From positions 40,356 to 104,355 of the forward strand of contig JALQPE010002446.1 in assembly GCA_030407315.1 (NCBI GenBank): DNA of 64,000 nucleotides, read 5' to 3'. This DNA comes from Asparagopsis taxiformis (Eukaryota; Rhodophyta; Florideophyceae; Bonnemaisoniales; Bonnemaisoniaceae). Shown here one piece after another: positions 40,650 to 50,651 of the stretch (position 1 is the first letter of the stretch; each line of letters opens with the position of its first letter). The translations under genes were made by a program, and so were the position numbers. Below the pieces are notes generated by a model. It was not told where the DNA came from. It did no database searches and saw nothing but the letters and a program-made list of their open reading frames with translations.

Positions 40650-42419
40650 CTATAGTCCAATCTCCTTCAAAGCTCTCTGGTGCTCAGCAACGTCGACCAA
40701 TGCATTGGCAGCCAACCAACCGGAAGCAGCAACCGCCGGGACCCCGATACCTGGAAAGACTCCGTCACCGACCGCCAAAAATCCCTCCGCAACATCACCA
40801 ACCGCTGCCATTGGCAACGAAAGCAGTCCACGTCGTGCATCCACCGCCGGTCCGTACGAGCCTCGTTTCCGTCGGAGAAATCTCTCATGCGTCAACGGTG
40901 AACCTATCAACTGCACGTGCGCAACTTGTTTCACATTGGGAATAATCTTCTCCACAGCACGCCATAACACTTGACTGCGCTCTTCCTTCAACTGTTCGTA
41001 GGCTGCGCCGCTTACGCCCCGCCAATCATCATATGCTTCCGTTGCCGGCGTGTACGCGTGCAGCACAATGTGTCCTTCCGGTGCCAACGAAGAGTCTGCC
41101 AATGACGGAATTGAAATTAGAACAACATTGTCACGCGCTTCTAATCCCTTGGACCAGTCCTCGACGCTGACGTAATTCAATTCCAATTGGTGCGGCAGCG
41201 ACTTCTTCACATCGTCCGTCAATTCGATTGCCAGATGCAAATGCATGAACGATGCGCAAAATTCTTCCGCGACGGCAACTTGTTTCGCCACCTCACCATC
41301 CTCGATCAAATCGCGCAAATTCAAACTTGAGACATTCGAAATAACACTCTCGCGAGCATAAATTCGTTGGCCGTCTCTCAACGCGACTCCCACAGCTCTT
41401 CGTCTACCATCCATCGTTTCAAACAATACCCGTTCAACATGTGCACCCATCCGAACATCGCTTCCATCACTGCAACGCACAGCATTCACGAGCGCTTCGA
41501 CAATCCCCGCAGCGCCGCCGATAGGGTGTTCTAGCACACAATCTGTCGCATCCGATCCGGCAGTGATCCCTGTCCATTCCGAGAACATAAACGCGACTTC
41601 CGCCGTCGGGATCTTGGACACGCCCACACCTGCCAGTAGGAAACACAGCAACTCTATAAAATTCCTCCCAAATTCATCCGTCACATATTGCTCCAACAAC
41701 GGCCCGAACGGCTTGGATAGCTGTCCCATAACCGGCAGCATGCTTAGCACATCGCTTCGCGCAAAGTATCGACTAGCGACGCGCAGTGATCCCCATGCAT
41801 CCCCGGCGCGCAATGCTGCCGGCGGTACCGATGTAGCCGCTTTACACAATGGCACCATTGCTTGCAATAAGTCGTCCACTTGAGAGGCAGCAGCTTCTCC
41901 AGAAACTGTCCGGATCAAATCGGAGAAGAGCGGTCGAGACGGAGTGACGCGCGTGGCGAAATAACCTTCCGGGAATAAACAGCCCCACGTATCGTAAGAT
42001 ATGACGTCAACATCAGCCTTTACGGAGCGAAGCACATGCTGCATTGGATTCGCTGATAGTGTGCGGTCGTTTCCACCGGAGGAAAGCCCGCTGAATAAAT
42101 GAGGTCCGCTGTCAAAGATGAATTTGCCATGTGCTGTTGTTCGACTGAAGGAATGCGCCGCTCCCCCGGGTATTGTGTGTGATTCCAGAACCAATACTTT
42201 CTTCTTGTATGTTGCAGATAGTAGCGCTGCTGCGGACAGACCACCTAAGCCGGAGCCGATCACGATCACATCGGGCTTTTGTGCGCTCGCAGAGTTACTG
42301 CTTGAGGTTATTGTTGTTTTGGTATAGTATGCTGTGCATTGTGTGCACCGGCGTTTGAGTGACACTCGATTGTGAAAGAATGGAGTGCTCAAGGGTTGTA
42401 CGAAAGCTGGGATTTGCAT
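40650..42419 (-). CDS. CRTISO-like FAD-dependent oxidoreductase/isomerase, plastid-targeted
   Basis: 589 residues from ATG 42419, the start that gives a transit-like N-terminus (MQIPAFVQPLSTPFFHNRVSLKRR). The dinucleotide-binding motif VIVIGSGLGGLSAAALL is at ~51-67, then LESHTIPGGAAHSF and FDSGPHLFSGL. The C-terminus has the family signature GVFPGIGVPAVAASGWLAANAL. This places it in the phytoene desaturase/CRTISO superfamily. Long gaps and the FDSGPHLFSG segment fit the CRTISO-like branch, whose members are not all proven prolycopene isomerases. Carotenoid cis-trans isomerisation in the plastid is the leading hypothesis. It lies downstream of and co-directional with the EF-G gene, with its ATG ~200 nt past the EF-G stop. 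Confidence 0.85.
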   Translation of the reverse strand: MQIPAFVQPLSTPFFHNRVSLKRRCTQCTAYYTKTTITSSSNSASAQKPDVIVIGSGLGGLSAAALLSATYKKKVLVLESHTIPGGAAHSFSRTTAHGKFIFDSGPHLFSGLSSGGNDRTLSANPMQHVLRSVKADVDVISYDTWGCLFPEGYFATRVTPSRPLFSDLIRTVSGEAAASQVDDLLQAMVPLCKAATSVPPAALRAGDAWGSLRVASRYFARSDVLSMLPVMGQLSKPFGPLLEQYVTDEFGRNFIELLCFLLAGVGVSKIPTAEVAFMFSEWTGITAGSDATDCVLEHPIGGAAGIVEALVNAVRCSDGSDVRMGAHVERVLFETMDGRRRAVGVALRDGQRIYARESVISNVSSLNLRDLIEDGEVAKQVAVAEEFCASFMHLHLAIELTDDVKKSLPHQLELNYVSVEDWSKGLEARDNVVLISIPSLADSSLAPEGHIVLHAYTPATEAYDDWRGVSGAAYEQLKEERSQVLWRAVEKIIPNVKQVAHVQLIGSPLTHERFLRRKRGSYGPAVDARRGLLSLPMAAVGDVAEGFLAVGDGVFPGIGVPAVAASGWLAANALVDVAEHQRALKEIGL

Positions 42420-42618
42420 TGTTAGGACGAGGTGATGATGATCTAGTCGCCAAAGTTTTCTACGTTCCACTTTTTGAGCTCAGAAGTCGATGTACGGCAT
42501 CTCGCAGAATCATAAGTCCACGTAATGCCGAAAAGCTCATTCGTAGATTCTCCATCACAAAACGGTCAGAGCATCGCTCTATTCAGTTTACTGCATACCA
42601 TGTTACCGCAAAATAGAC

Positions 42619-44922
42619 CTACTCAGCTACCACCTTCTTTCCGTACTTGGCCGAAATCTCCGTCTCGATGTTGGGAGGCACAAAGTCATAACCGTGCAGA
42701 GTCATGTTGTAACTTGCTCTTCCCTTCGTCATGGATCGCAGATTACTCACGTATGAGAACAACTCAGAGAGCGGCACGAGTGCAGAGATTGTTCTTGCTT
42801 TTCCACGCTCCCCGAGGCCTTGAATTTGGCCACGACGCGAGTTGATATCCCCCATAACATCACCCATATTCTCTTCCGGTGTGATGACCTCAACCTTCAT
42901 GATAGGTTCCATCAACCTCGGTCCACACTTGCGGAGACCTTCTCGGAATGCTGCACGCGCCGCAATTTCAAATGCAAGTACAGATGAATCAACATCATGG
43001 TATGCACCATCTAGCAGACGTGCGCGGAAGTTCAACATGGGGAATCCAGCGACAATGCCATTGCCCAGTTCCGATTCTAATCCCTTACGCACACCCGGGA
43101 TGTATTCTTTCGGAATATTACCACCCTTGATCTCTGAAACGAATTCAAAGTCCGCTGCGCCTTCTTCGTCACTATCTGAACTTTCCAAGGGTGAGAACTC
43201 AATTTGGACACGGGCAAACTGTCCTGAACCACCTGATTGCTTCTTATGTGTGTAGTCGATGGTAGCAGGTTTTGTAATGGCTTCCCGATAGCTAACAGTT
43301 GGTGCACCTGGCGTACATTCAACGTTAAACTCGCGCTTCATTCGATCAACAATGATTTCCAGATGCAACTCGCCCATGCCTTCAATCACTGTCTGATTAC
43401 TTTCCTCATCACGCGAAAACTTGAAGCTCGGATCTTCTTGCGCGAGCTTAGCCAGCGCTTCACCCATTTTCTCCGTATCGGCCTTCGTCTGCGGTTCCAC
43501 AGCAATCTTGATAACTGGATCAGGGAATTCCATCTTTTCGAGGATAACCTGATTGTCGGCGTAGCAAAGGGTTTCGCCTGTTGTTGTGTCCTTCAACCCT
43601 ACAATCGCAACAATATCACCGGCTCGAGCTTCTTTGATATCTTCACGATCGTTGGCGTGCATCAAAAGCATGCGACCAACACGTTCCTTCTTACCTTTCA
43701 CAGTATTTATGACAAAGTCTCCCGTATTCAGCACACCAGAGTAGATCCGAGTGAATGTGAGTGTACCGACAAATGGATCGGTTGCAATCTTGAAAGCCAA
43801 CGCAGAGAACGGCTCATCATCAGATGATTTGCGAACAATTTCCTCACCAGATTCAGCATCCACACCCTTGATAGCGGCAACATCAAGCGGACTGGGCATG
43901 AAATCGACAATGGCGTCCAAAAGTGGCTGCACACCCTTATTCTTGAATGCCGTTCCGCACACAACTGGAACGAATGCGCTGTTCATCGTCCCCTTTCGGA
44001 TACACGCCTTCAACACATCTGTAGTGATTTCTTCACCCTCCAAATAGGCATTGAGAACATCATCGTCCTGTTCGACAGCAAGTTCTACAAGCTGTTCACG
44101 ATACTCATCAGCTTTTTCCTTCAAATCCTCCGGAATTTCGTCATATCGGAACTTGGCACCAAGGCTCTCCTCCTCCCAAATAATAGCACGCATCTCCACA
44201 AGATCCACAACACCAGTAAAATCACTTTCGGCGCCAATAGGCAATTGAAGAACCGCTGGCACGGCATCGAGATTTTCCACGATCATGTTTACAGTCATGT
44301 AGAAGTCGGCACCAGTTCTGTCCATTTTGTTGCAGAAGCACATACGTGGAACGCCATATTTATCGGCCTGGCGCCAGACAGTCTCTGTTTGTGGTTCTAC
44401 ACCAGAAACTGAATCAAAGACAGCAACAGCACCGTCTAGAACTCGTAGAGAACGCTCTACTTCAATTGAAAAGTCGACATGACCAGGGGTATCAATAATG
44501 TTAATGCGAGTATCATTCCAGAAGGTGGTGGTAGCAGCAGAAGTAATTGTAATTCCACGCTCCTGCTCTTGTTCCATCCAATCCATTGTTGCAGCACCAT
44601 CATGAACTTCACCAATCTTGTAGCTCTTTCCGGTATAATAGAGAATACGCTCGGTCGTAGTGGTTTTGCCAGCGTCGATATGGGCCATAATACCCACATT
44701 TCGCTGATCCTCCAGAGGAGTCTCGCGGGCCATCCTGGTTACATTTGTGCGACGATGGCGGGTGCTGGTCACGCTGGGCAATATGGTGGCACCGCGCCAT
44801 GCTGAAGCACCGATGCGAGCATTGTACTTGGGCGGCAAAGGCGATGTGGTGGACACGTGAGGTAGGACGCGAGTTCGCGACACGTTGGCCACTGCAGGAG
44901 AGAGACAAAATGCTGGATTCAT
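42619..44922 (-). CDS. Plastid translation elongation factor G
   Basis: 767 residues with a ~65-residue Ser/Thr/Arg-rich transit peptide. EF-G drives ribosomal translocation using GTP. G motifs: [12 protein letters not shown] at 80-91 (P-loop), the switch [10 protein letters not shown] and the NKMD specificity motif ([13 protein letters not shown]). Domains II-V follow, with [16 protein letters not shown] in domain [19 protein letters not shown] in domain IV and the [26 protein letters not shown] stretch in domain V. The sequence is closer to cyanobacterial and chloroplast EF-G than to mitochondrial EF-G1, judged from domain IV. Single exon. Confidence 0.94.
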   Translation of the reverse strand: MNPAFCLSPAVANVSRTRVLPHVSTTSPLPPKYNARIGASAWRGATILPSVTSTRHRRTNVTRMARETPLEDQRNVGIMAHIDAGKTTTTERILYYTGKSYKIGEVHDGAATMDWMEQEQERGITITSAATTTFWNDTRINIIDTPGHVDFSIEVERSLRVLDGAVAVFDSVSGVEPQTETVWRQADKYGVPRMCFCNKMDRTGADFYMTVNMIVENLDAVPAVLQLPIGAESDFTGVVDLVEMRAIIWEEESLGAKFRYDEIPEDLKEKADEYREQLVELAVEQDDDVLNAYLEGEEITTDVLKACIRKGTMNSAFVPVVCGTAFKNKGVQPLLDAIVDFMPSPLDVAAIKGVDAESGEEIVRKSSDDEPFSALAFKIATDPFVGTLTFTRIYSGVLNTGDFVINTVKGKKERVGRMLLMHANDREDIKEARAGDIVAIVGLKDTTTGETLCYADNQVILEKMEFPDPVIKIAVEPQTKADTEKMGEALAKLAQEDPSFKFSRDEESNQTVIEGMGELHLEIIVDRMKREFNVECTPGAPTVSYREAITKPATIDYTHKKQSGGSGQFARVQIEFSPLESSDSDEEGAADFEFVSEIKGGNIPKEYIPGVRKGLESELGNGIVAGFPMLNFRARLLDGAYHDVDSSVLAFEIAARAAFREGLRKCGPRLMEPIMKVEVITPEENMGDVMGDINSRRGQIQGLGERGKARTISALVPLSELFSYVSNLRSMTKGRASYNMTLHGYDFVPPNIETEISAKYGKKVVAE

Positions 44923-45189
44923 GGCGATAAGCTAGAGAGGAAGTGTAGGCGATGATCGCAAGTTAGAAGGCGGAGATTGACGGAAGAAATAGGAACATGA
45001 GCTCAACAGCGGGACTGGTTGTGATTTACCCTAATTGTCGTTGGGGGCATGGCAACCACAGAAGTTTCATCGTCGACAGATGAGAAATTGCAACGTTAAT
45101 ATTTAGTATTATATTCTTAAAAAAATAATTTGTGTCCCCTAATTTACAAGCACCAGCGATGCAAATAAAATATGTGCAAAAAATTCGAT
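44923..45189. other. Intergenic, EF-G promoter and 3' flank of the membrane-protein gene
   Basis: 267 bp, AT-rich around 45100-45180 (aaaaaaataatttg and aataaaatatg), which probably contains the poly(A) signal for a plus-strand read or simply AT-rich spacer. No gene seen. Confidence 0.35.
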
Positions 45190-46791
45190 CTAGACATTGT
45201 CACTGCCACTAGCGTTGCCGCTGCTGCTGCTGCTGCTGCTACTACAACTCGCGCTTCTCATCAGCTTCCCGTCCACTGTGAATTTGGTAAAGCTGGAGCA
45301 CGAATTGCACAGACTCGAAGGAGCTTTGGACAATGACGCAGGAGATCCGCTGATTTGACTTCTCCCGTCCCATGGATCCCCCGTCTCATCCCCGATTCCC
45401 AACGTGTACAAGCCTTCTTCAGTGAGTTTCAATACAATGCCTAAATTGGACTTGGACGGGTCACAGATGTTACCACCATCTCGCTGCATCTCATGAGACA
45501 AGTCGAGCACATATCTTGAGTCACTCCCCACTCTCAAGCCCTGAACCTGCTTCCAGTCCCATCGTCGAATCTTGATCAAGCCCAGAGTAATCACTGTTAC
45601 TATTCCGCACATCACGATGCTAGCGACAAATACTCCGATGGCTCCTATTCCGCGAGGTTGCAAAACCGGTCGAACAATTTCACCCACAATGCATTCCCCT
45701 TCCATTCGCTTGTTTTTCTCAGTGAAGCTTCTGTCCAACGATACACTCACAACCATAGACATCAAATCCACATACGCCGACACCGGAGAGTACTCGGTCT
45801 CGAGCACCAAGTCCATGTATCGGTGATTGGCCAAGATGAAAAGACCAATAATTCCCACGTTGAGCTCAAGTTTTGGGATTGACAATGAATCAAAATCTCG
45901 TTCAGTTCTTACCTCGAAAGCGCCCTGTCGGGAACGCATTGCTGCAGGGTGCAACACAATTCCATCTTGTTTTGTTGAGAAGAAACGCATACAACGATAG
46001 TTGAGTACGTTACACAAGACGAAATCTTTGTTACCGAGTACCATGATCTGTTTATCGGCACCCACAGTTCTCGGGTGCAAACACATTTCGGGCTGGCTGG
46101 TACAGTTCACTGTTCCCAGATTTATCTCATCAATGCTAGAATCGTTGATGTTGCGTAGATTGTTGAGGTGGATGAGGTCATAAGTTTGGCCTTTGCGAGT
46201 TCCATTCAATTTCTTGATGATCTCGAGCTCAATCGATTCATCTCTCTTTACCCTCTTTGTCAGGTCATCTATGCCCATTGCGAAAGCTTTTTTTCGGAAT
46301 GTGATGGGGTCTTTTGCATATAGCTTGACAGTTTCATTTTCTCGGGGGACAAGCTGGGGGTCGACGAGTTCGTATGCAGAATAGCCGTTGGTTTGGAATG
46401 ATCTCTCACGGAGGTCACACTCTTGAGAAATTTCCAAAACATCGAACCAGTCAGTCGAGTCGTCGAGACTGGGAAGTTCATCGTGGAGTGTTTTGAGAGT
46501 GCAATTATTTTTCTTGGTATCAATTATGGAGCCGGTACCAAATTCAAGCAAGCCCTGACCGATGATGAGCAGGATAGCGATGATGGCAATCGCTAAACCT
46601 CTCATGTCGGCAGAGTACTGGTTGTTAGAAAGTTTCATCACTTTCTTGCCACTCAAAATCTGATATTTCCTCACCAGGGCGAAGGAATTTGCGCTTAGCA
46701 AGTGAACGAATGGAAGAACGAGGAACGAGACGACTAGGAAGCGGATGACGTTGAACGTCTCGATATCGACACCGGGAACGATGACTGTCAT
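45190..46791 (-). CDS. Multi-span membrane protein of unknown function, full-length paralogue
   Basis: 533 residues, no known family recognised. Hydrophobic spans at ~14-36 (RFLVVSFLVLPFVHLL), ~66-86 (LAIAIIAILLIIGQGLLEFG) and ~412-440 (IGVFVASIVMCGIVTVITLGLI). Between spans 2 and 3 lies a ~320-residue domain with several Cys residues and N-glycosylation-type sites (NCTL, NGTR, NDSS, NCTS), so it probably faces the lumen or outside. The tail (~440-533) is hydrophilic and ends in poly-Ser encoded by a GCT-type microsatellite at 45217-45241. The central domain is nearly identical to the neighbour at 48088-49377. A surface receptor or sensor is only a guess. Confidence 0.75.
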   Translation of the reverse strand: MTVIVPGVDIETFNVIRFLVVSFLVLPFVHLLSANSFALVRKYQILSGKKVMKLSNNQYSADMRGLAIAIIAILLIIGQGLLEFGTGSIIDTKKNNCTLKTLHDELPSLDDSTDWFDVLEISQECDLRERSFQTNGYSAYELVDPQLVPRENETVKLYAKDPITFRKKAFAMGIDDLTKRVKRDESIELEIIKKLNGTRKGQTYDLIHLNNLRNINDSSIDEINLGTVNCTSQPEMCLHPRTVGADKQIMVLGNKDFVLCNVLNYRCMRFFSTKQDGIVLHPAAMRSRQGAFEVRTERDFDSLSIPKLELNVGIIGLFILANHRYMDLVLETEYSPVSAYVDLMSMVVSVSLDRSFTEKNKRMEGECIVGEIVRPVLQPRGIGAIGVFVASIVMCGIVTVITLGLIKIRRWDWKQVQGLRVGSDSRYVLDLSHEMQRDGGNICDPSKSNLGIVLKLTEEGLYTLGIGDETGDPWDGRSQISGSPASLSKAPSSLCNSCSSFTKFTVDGKLMRSASCSSSSSSSSGNASGSDNV

Positions 46792-48087
46792 GGTTGATGT
46801 AGGGCATGCCTTGCGTTGTGCGTCTCAAATGCAGTGAATGGACGAGAGAGGCAGAGCGCAATCTTTAAAAGAATCGGCCGAGTAGAGTGACATGAAGAGA
46901 GGAAGTATCTGCGACTTTCTACACGTGCATGTGAAATCCGACTTTGATGATGAGCTGTGAGAAATTCCATCAAGACGATACATACGCATTGCTGGGATGG
47001 ATGGGAATGGGCGAGAAATGTTTTGCCACGTCTGTTTAATGCAGAATAGGTTTTTGTGTAGAAAATATTAATGCTTGAAGTGGACAACAAGGTTGGAACA
47101 AGTTGGTAACTAGTCGTGTACCAACCGTCGCGAGTCGCGAAGCTATAGTGACTTGTTTTGATGTCTTCCGTTGTGGGGGCTGTAACCCGCTTGGCTATAT
47201 TTGTATATATGACTCGAATCTCTAGATTTGCATTGTTGTGCGACTCGAGTGCGATGGGAAACGGCTGAACAATCATACTGTGATTTAAGGTCAACAGCAC
47301 AGTCGATCAGCCTCTCGACTAACCTTGAACAACACCATACTGCCGCCTTATGGTGCAGTGCCGGTCAAAGCGTGTAGCATTTGTGATCACTGGGCTCTGG
47401 GCAGATTATTCACTCGCAATCGCGAATGTGCAACACCCGTTAGCAATGACGTAATTGTTGTGCGCCCCGACGATCTTTGGTGTGGTAGCAATCGCCAACC
47501 ATCGAGTCCAACAAACAGCAGCAACCACATGCTCTAGCGCAAAAAAAATCATCATTGTTGTCTCCAAATCTCGACCACAAATATTTGCAGCCACGATTCT
47601 CTGCTTGCCGGCTCAGATGGTGATCTTGTTGGTAAACTCAAGATACAGCAGAAGCGAAGTAGCCACACCGGCTATGTGGTCTAATGGTTTGACCTACCAC
47701 AATTCAATCCAGTATCCTCCTGTTCGATGCTCTCCTGGATAATCACTGTCACATGATGTTTACAACTTGTAACTATAAGCTGCGATGAGCAAAAGCTTAG
47801 TTCCACTCGGAGCATTTGGAACCCCTCTCGCTGCATGCGAGAATACATCTTTTCTCCCCATTCTCGAGTACCTCATTGGCTGCGCACTTAGCCTCCTCTC
47901 GTGAAGCAGTTCGATCGACTTTGTTTTGAGCACCCGGACATGGATGGCCCGATTTTAGCTGTTGAAGCCGTCTTTCCATTACTTGTTCTGTTCCCATTGG
48001 CAAATCAACGGGTCTCAGAAAACAGTTTCATTCATCAGCTACGCTATTAAAGCATCGTTTTAATTTTAGCATTCTTTTATTGGCATT
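46792..48087. other. Spacer between the two membrane-protein paralogues
   Basis: About 1.3 kb. The part next to 46791 is the promoter of the full-length copy and holds the conserved element at 46901-46933. A minus-strand frame at 46788-47300 overlaps that promoter, and a 68-codon frame at 47797-48003 (Cys-containing) has no recognisable family. A tRNA-like A-box/B-box spacing at 47670-47730 does not fold. No supported gene. Confidence 0.4.
46901..46933 (-). promoter_or_regulatory. Conserved upstream element with CACGTG core (copy 1)
   Basis: A ~33-bp block, about 110-140 nt upstream of the ATG at 46791, that is shared with the paralogue (49491-49523) although the rest of the two promoters has diverged. 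It contains a palindromic CACGTG (46922-46927), the core of bHLH/bZIP binding sites. Conservation in otherwise different flanks suggests a regulatory role. Confidence 0.4.
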
Positions 48088-49377
48088 TCAGGTCGCACCT
48101 ATTTCTTGTCGAAATGGGATGAACATAATACCAGTTTCCGCTCTCATCTCCACACCAATGTGGTCTCGTTGACCGCTCTCCGTCTGAACCAGCACACTTA
48201 CTGCTACAATGCCAAGAAGCACAATGGCCCCTAATCCGCGAGAATGCCGCACCGGTCGAACAATTTCACCCACAATGCATTCCCCTTCCATTTGCTTGTT
48301 TTTCTCAGTGAAGCTTCTGTCCAACGATACACTCACAACCATAGACATCAAATCCACATACGCCGACACCGGAGAGTACTCGGTCTCGAGCACCAAGTCC
48401 ATGTATCGGTGATTGGCCAAGATGAAAAGACCAATAATTCCCACGTTGAGCTCAAGTTTTGGGATTGACAATGAATCAAAATCTCGTTCAGTTATTACCT
48501 CGAAAGCACCCTGTCGGGAACGCATTGCTGCAGGGTGCAACACAATTCCATCTTGTTTTGTTGAGAAGAAACGCATACAACGATAGTTGAGTACGTTACA
48601 CAAGACGAAATCTTTGTTACCGAGTACCATGATCTGTTTATCGGCACCCACAGTTCTCGGGTGCAAACACATTTCGGGCTGGCTGGTACAGTTCACTGTT
48701 CCCAGATTTATCTTAGCAATGCTAGAATCGTTGATGTTGCGTAGATTGTTGAGGTGGATGAGGTCATAAGTTTGGCCTTTGCGAGTTCCGTTCAATTTCT
48801 TGATGATCTCGAGCTCAATCGATTCATCTCTCTTTACCCTCTTTTCTAGATTATCTATGCCCATTGCGAAAGCTTTTTTTCGGAATGTGATGGGGTCTTT
48901 TGCATATAGCTTGACAGTTTCACTTCCTTGGGGGTCAAGCTGGGGGTCGACGGGTTTGTATGCAGAATAGCCGTTGGTTTGGAATGATCTCTCACGGAGG
49001 TCACACTCTTGAGAAATTTCCAAAACATCGAACCAGTCAGTCGAGTCGTCGAGACTGGGAAGTTCATCGTGGAGTGTTTTGAGAGTGCAATTATTTTTCT
49101 TGGTATCAATTATGGAGCCGGTACCAAATTCAAGCAAGCCCTGACCGATGATGGGCAAGGTAGCGATGATGGCAATCGCTAAACCTTTCACGTTGGCGGA
49201 GTACTGTCTTCTAGAAATGGTCATCGCTTCTCGGCCGTTTAGAGTCCGATATTTCCTGACTAGAGAGATGGTGCTTGCGCTGAGCAAGTGACCTAATGGA
49301 ATAACAAGGAAAGAGGCGAAGAGGAAGCGGATGACGTTGAACGTCTCGATATCGACACCAGGAAAGATGATTGTCAT
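48088..49377 (-). CDS. Membrane protein paralogue with truncated, diverged C-terminus
   Basis: 429 residues. The first ~80 differ moderately from the neighbour at 45190-46791 (for example MTIIFPGVDIETFNVIRFLFAS). Residues ~80-395 are almost identical to it, at a constant nucleotide offset of 2586 bp with no gaps. After RPVRHSRGLGAIVLLGIVAVSVLVQ the third span is shorter, and the sequence diverges completely into QTESGQRDHIGVEMRAETG and stops. The ~90-residue cytoplasmic tail is missing. It may be a working variant lacking the tail or a decaying copy. The central match is best explained by gene conversion. Confidence 0.65.
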   Translation of the reverse strand: MTIIFPGVDIETFNVIRFLFASFLVIPLGHLLSASTISLVRKYRTLNGREAMTISRRQYSANVKGLAIAIIATLPIIGQGLLEFGTGSIIDTKKNNCTLKTLHDELPSLDDSTDWFDVLEISQECDLRERSFQTNGYSAYKPVDPQLDPQGSETVKLYAKDPITFRKKAFAMGIDNLEKRVKRDESIELEIIKKLNGTRKGQTYDLIHLNNLRNINDSSIAKINLGTVNCTSQPEMCLHPRTVGADKQIMVLGNKDFVLCNVLNYRCMRFFSTKQDGIVLHPAAMRSRQGAFEVITERDFDSLSIPKLELNVGIIGLFILANHRYMDLVLETEYSPVSAYVDLMSMVVSVSLDRSFTEKNKQMEGECIVGEIVRPVRHSRGLGAIVLLGIVAVSVLVQTESGQRDHIGVEMRAETGIMFIPFRQEIGAT

Positions 49378-50526
49378 GGTCGATGATTGACATCCGTTTC
49401 GGGTGTTAGCTACAGTAAATGCACCTGACCGGTAGAGCGAACGGTATAAAACAATTGATGGAGTGATATTGGAGTTGAATGGCGAAGACAGGAAATATCT
49501 GCAGCTCTATACACGTGCATGTGCATTTTTGTTACGGTGAGAAGTGAAAAACTCAAAAGAGATGTGACATAGCCCTGACCGGGTCAGTTTAGAATTGGGG
49601 AGCAAGCTTGTTCAGTGCGTCTGTTTAATACAGATTTAGTGCTTGAGGAAGTTTTCGCAGACAGCAGTTGACCTTGTTTACAGCAACAATGGTGCTGTGC
49701 ATCTGCGGCAGAACTTGTTCCGTTCTATACATCCTCGTTTGCAGATGTGGATACAGGTAAGTATATGTAGACGAGACTTTACATCGCATTGCTGCACATA
49801 AGAACAAATGCGCGGGGAAATTGGAAAATTATCATACTTGCAAACTCAATAAACAGCACCACAGACCTCTATCCCAGGCTGAGATTCCCAACACATATGC
49901 ACGCGTAGCCACCAAACCACGTCTTCCCCAACCATCAATTAGAGCTGTTTGTTACAACATTAGGCGGCGACTTTCCAAACGTGACCTCGAATGCATCGAT
50001 GCCATTGCTGCCCTGCCGTACATTTCGACGATGTCATGGGTCTCAGTGCCGCGCAGTTCAGCGGAAAGCCACTCAACCTTTGCATTTAGCGAATTGCCAA
50101 CCATCACACGCGCCCGCTCGAAACAGGACATCATAACCTCCAACAAGTCCAGCCGCTAATGTTTGTCTCGCGTGCTGTTTAGTTGTTGTGGAGATAGCGT
50201 TCCCCAGCATGCAGCCCAAGCATGTATGCTTTGACCTTTACTATATTGCGTGATCAGCATGACTCAGTTACAACATGGACTGTCACACTCAAGTTATACT
50301 TACTACGACAATTTGTCGACTCGTATTTAAATGTTTCGCTGCGAAACTTTGCGCTTCACAAACCGCATAGTTCCTATATGATGAGCGACCGTTGCGCCCA
50401 AACATCGCGTTTAATACGCTTCCGTAGCGTCACACCTGCGCAAGATGAAGTGTGTGCATTTACAACAGTCACTCTACAAAATTATTATCTTTGCGCTAGC
50501 ACCGCGACATGCGCGACTACGAGGTC
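49378..50526. other. Promoter of the second paralogue and spacer up to the retrotransposon
   Basis: Holds the conserved element at 49491-49523. No supported gene; plus-strand frames at 49821-50159 and 50222-50581 have no recognisable features, and the second runs into the LTR. Confidence 0.4.
49491..49523 (-). promoter_or_regulatory. Conserved upstream element with CACGTG core (copy 2)
   Basis: Counterpart of 46901-46933, with CACGTG at 49512-49517, 135 nt from the ATG at 49377 (131 nt in the other copy). See that entry. Confidence 0.4.
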
Positions 50527-50531
50527 ATTTC
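50527..50531 (+). repeat. Target-site duplication, left (ATTTC)
   Basis: ATTTC directly before the 5' LTR, repeated exactly after the 3' LTR at 55780-55784. Five bp is typical for Ty1/copia integrases and fixes both element ends. Confidence 0.9.
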
Positions 50532-50651
50532 TGTCGGATGATCATAATGAATTACAGATACGAATTACACCAAACCAGTGAACAGTATTTAAACCAACTC
50601 GACGACGCATAGAATCGATAGTAAATGGAAACAACAGAAGCATCAACAACA
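50532..50651 (+). repeat. 5' LTR (120 bp)
   Basis: Starts TGTCGGATGATC and ends AACAACA. Identical to the 3' LTR except that it lacks 49 bp near the left end. Contains a TATA-like tatttaaac at about 50585-50593. An ATG at 50625, inside the LTR, opens the Gag frame. Confidence 0.92.
50585..50593 (+). promoter_or_regulatory. TATA-like box in the 5' LTR
   Basis: Reads tatttaaac, roughly 30 bp before the gacgcatag region, which could hold the transcription start (start of R). The same sequence is in the 3' LTR. Confidence 0.3.

Noticed and set aside
46788..47300. 170-codon minus-strand frame
   Set aside because: Overlaps the promoter and conserved element of the membrane-protein gene starting at 46791; no domain seen.
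47670..47730. tRNA-like A-box (tggtctaatgg) and B-box (tgttcgatgc) at the right spacing
   Set aside because: Acceptor, anticodon and T stems do not pair, so it is not a tRNA gene; a decayed relic is possible but unsupported.
47797..48003. 68-codon Cys-containing minus-strand frame
   Set aside because: Looks somewhat protein-like but has no relatives I can name and no supporting signals.
49821..50159. 112-codon plus-strand frame left of the retrotransposon
   Set aside because: No domain and ambiguous on both strands.
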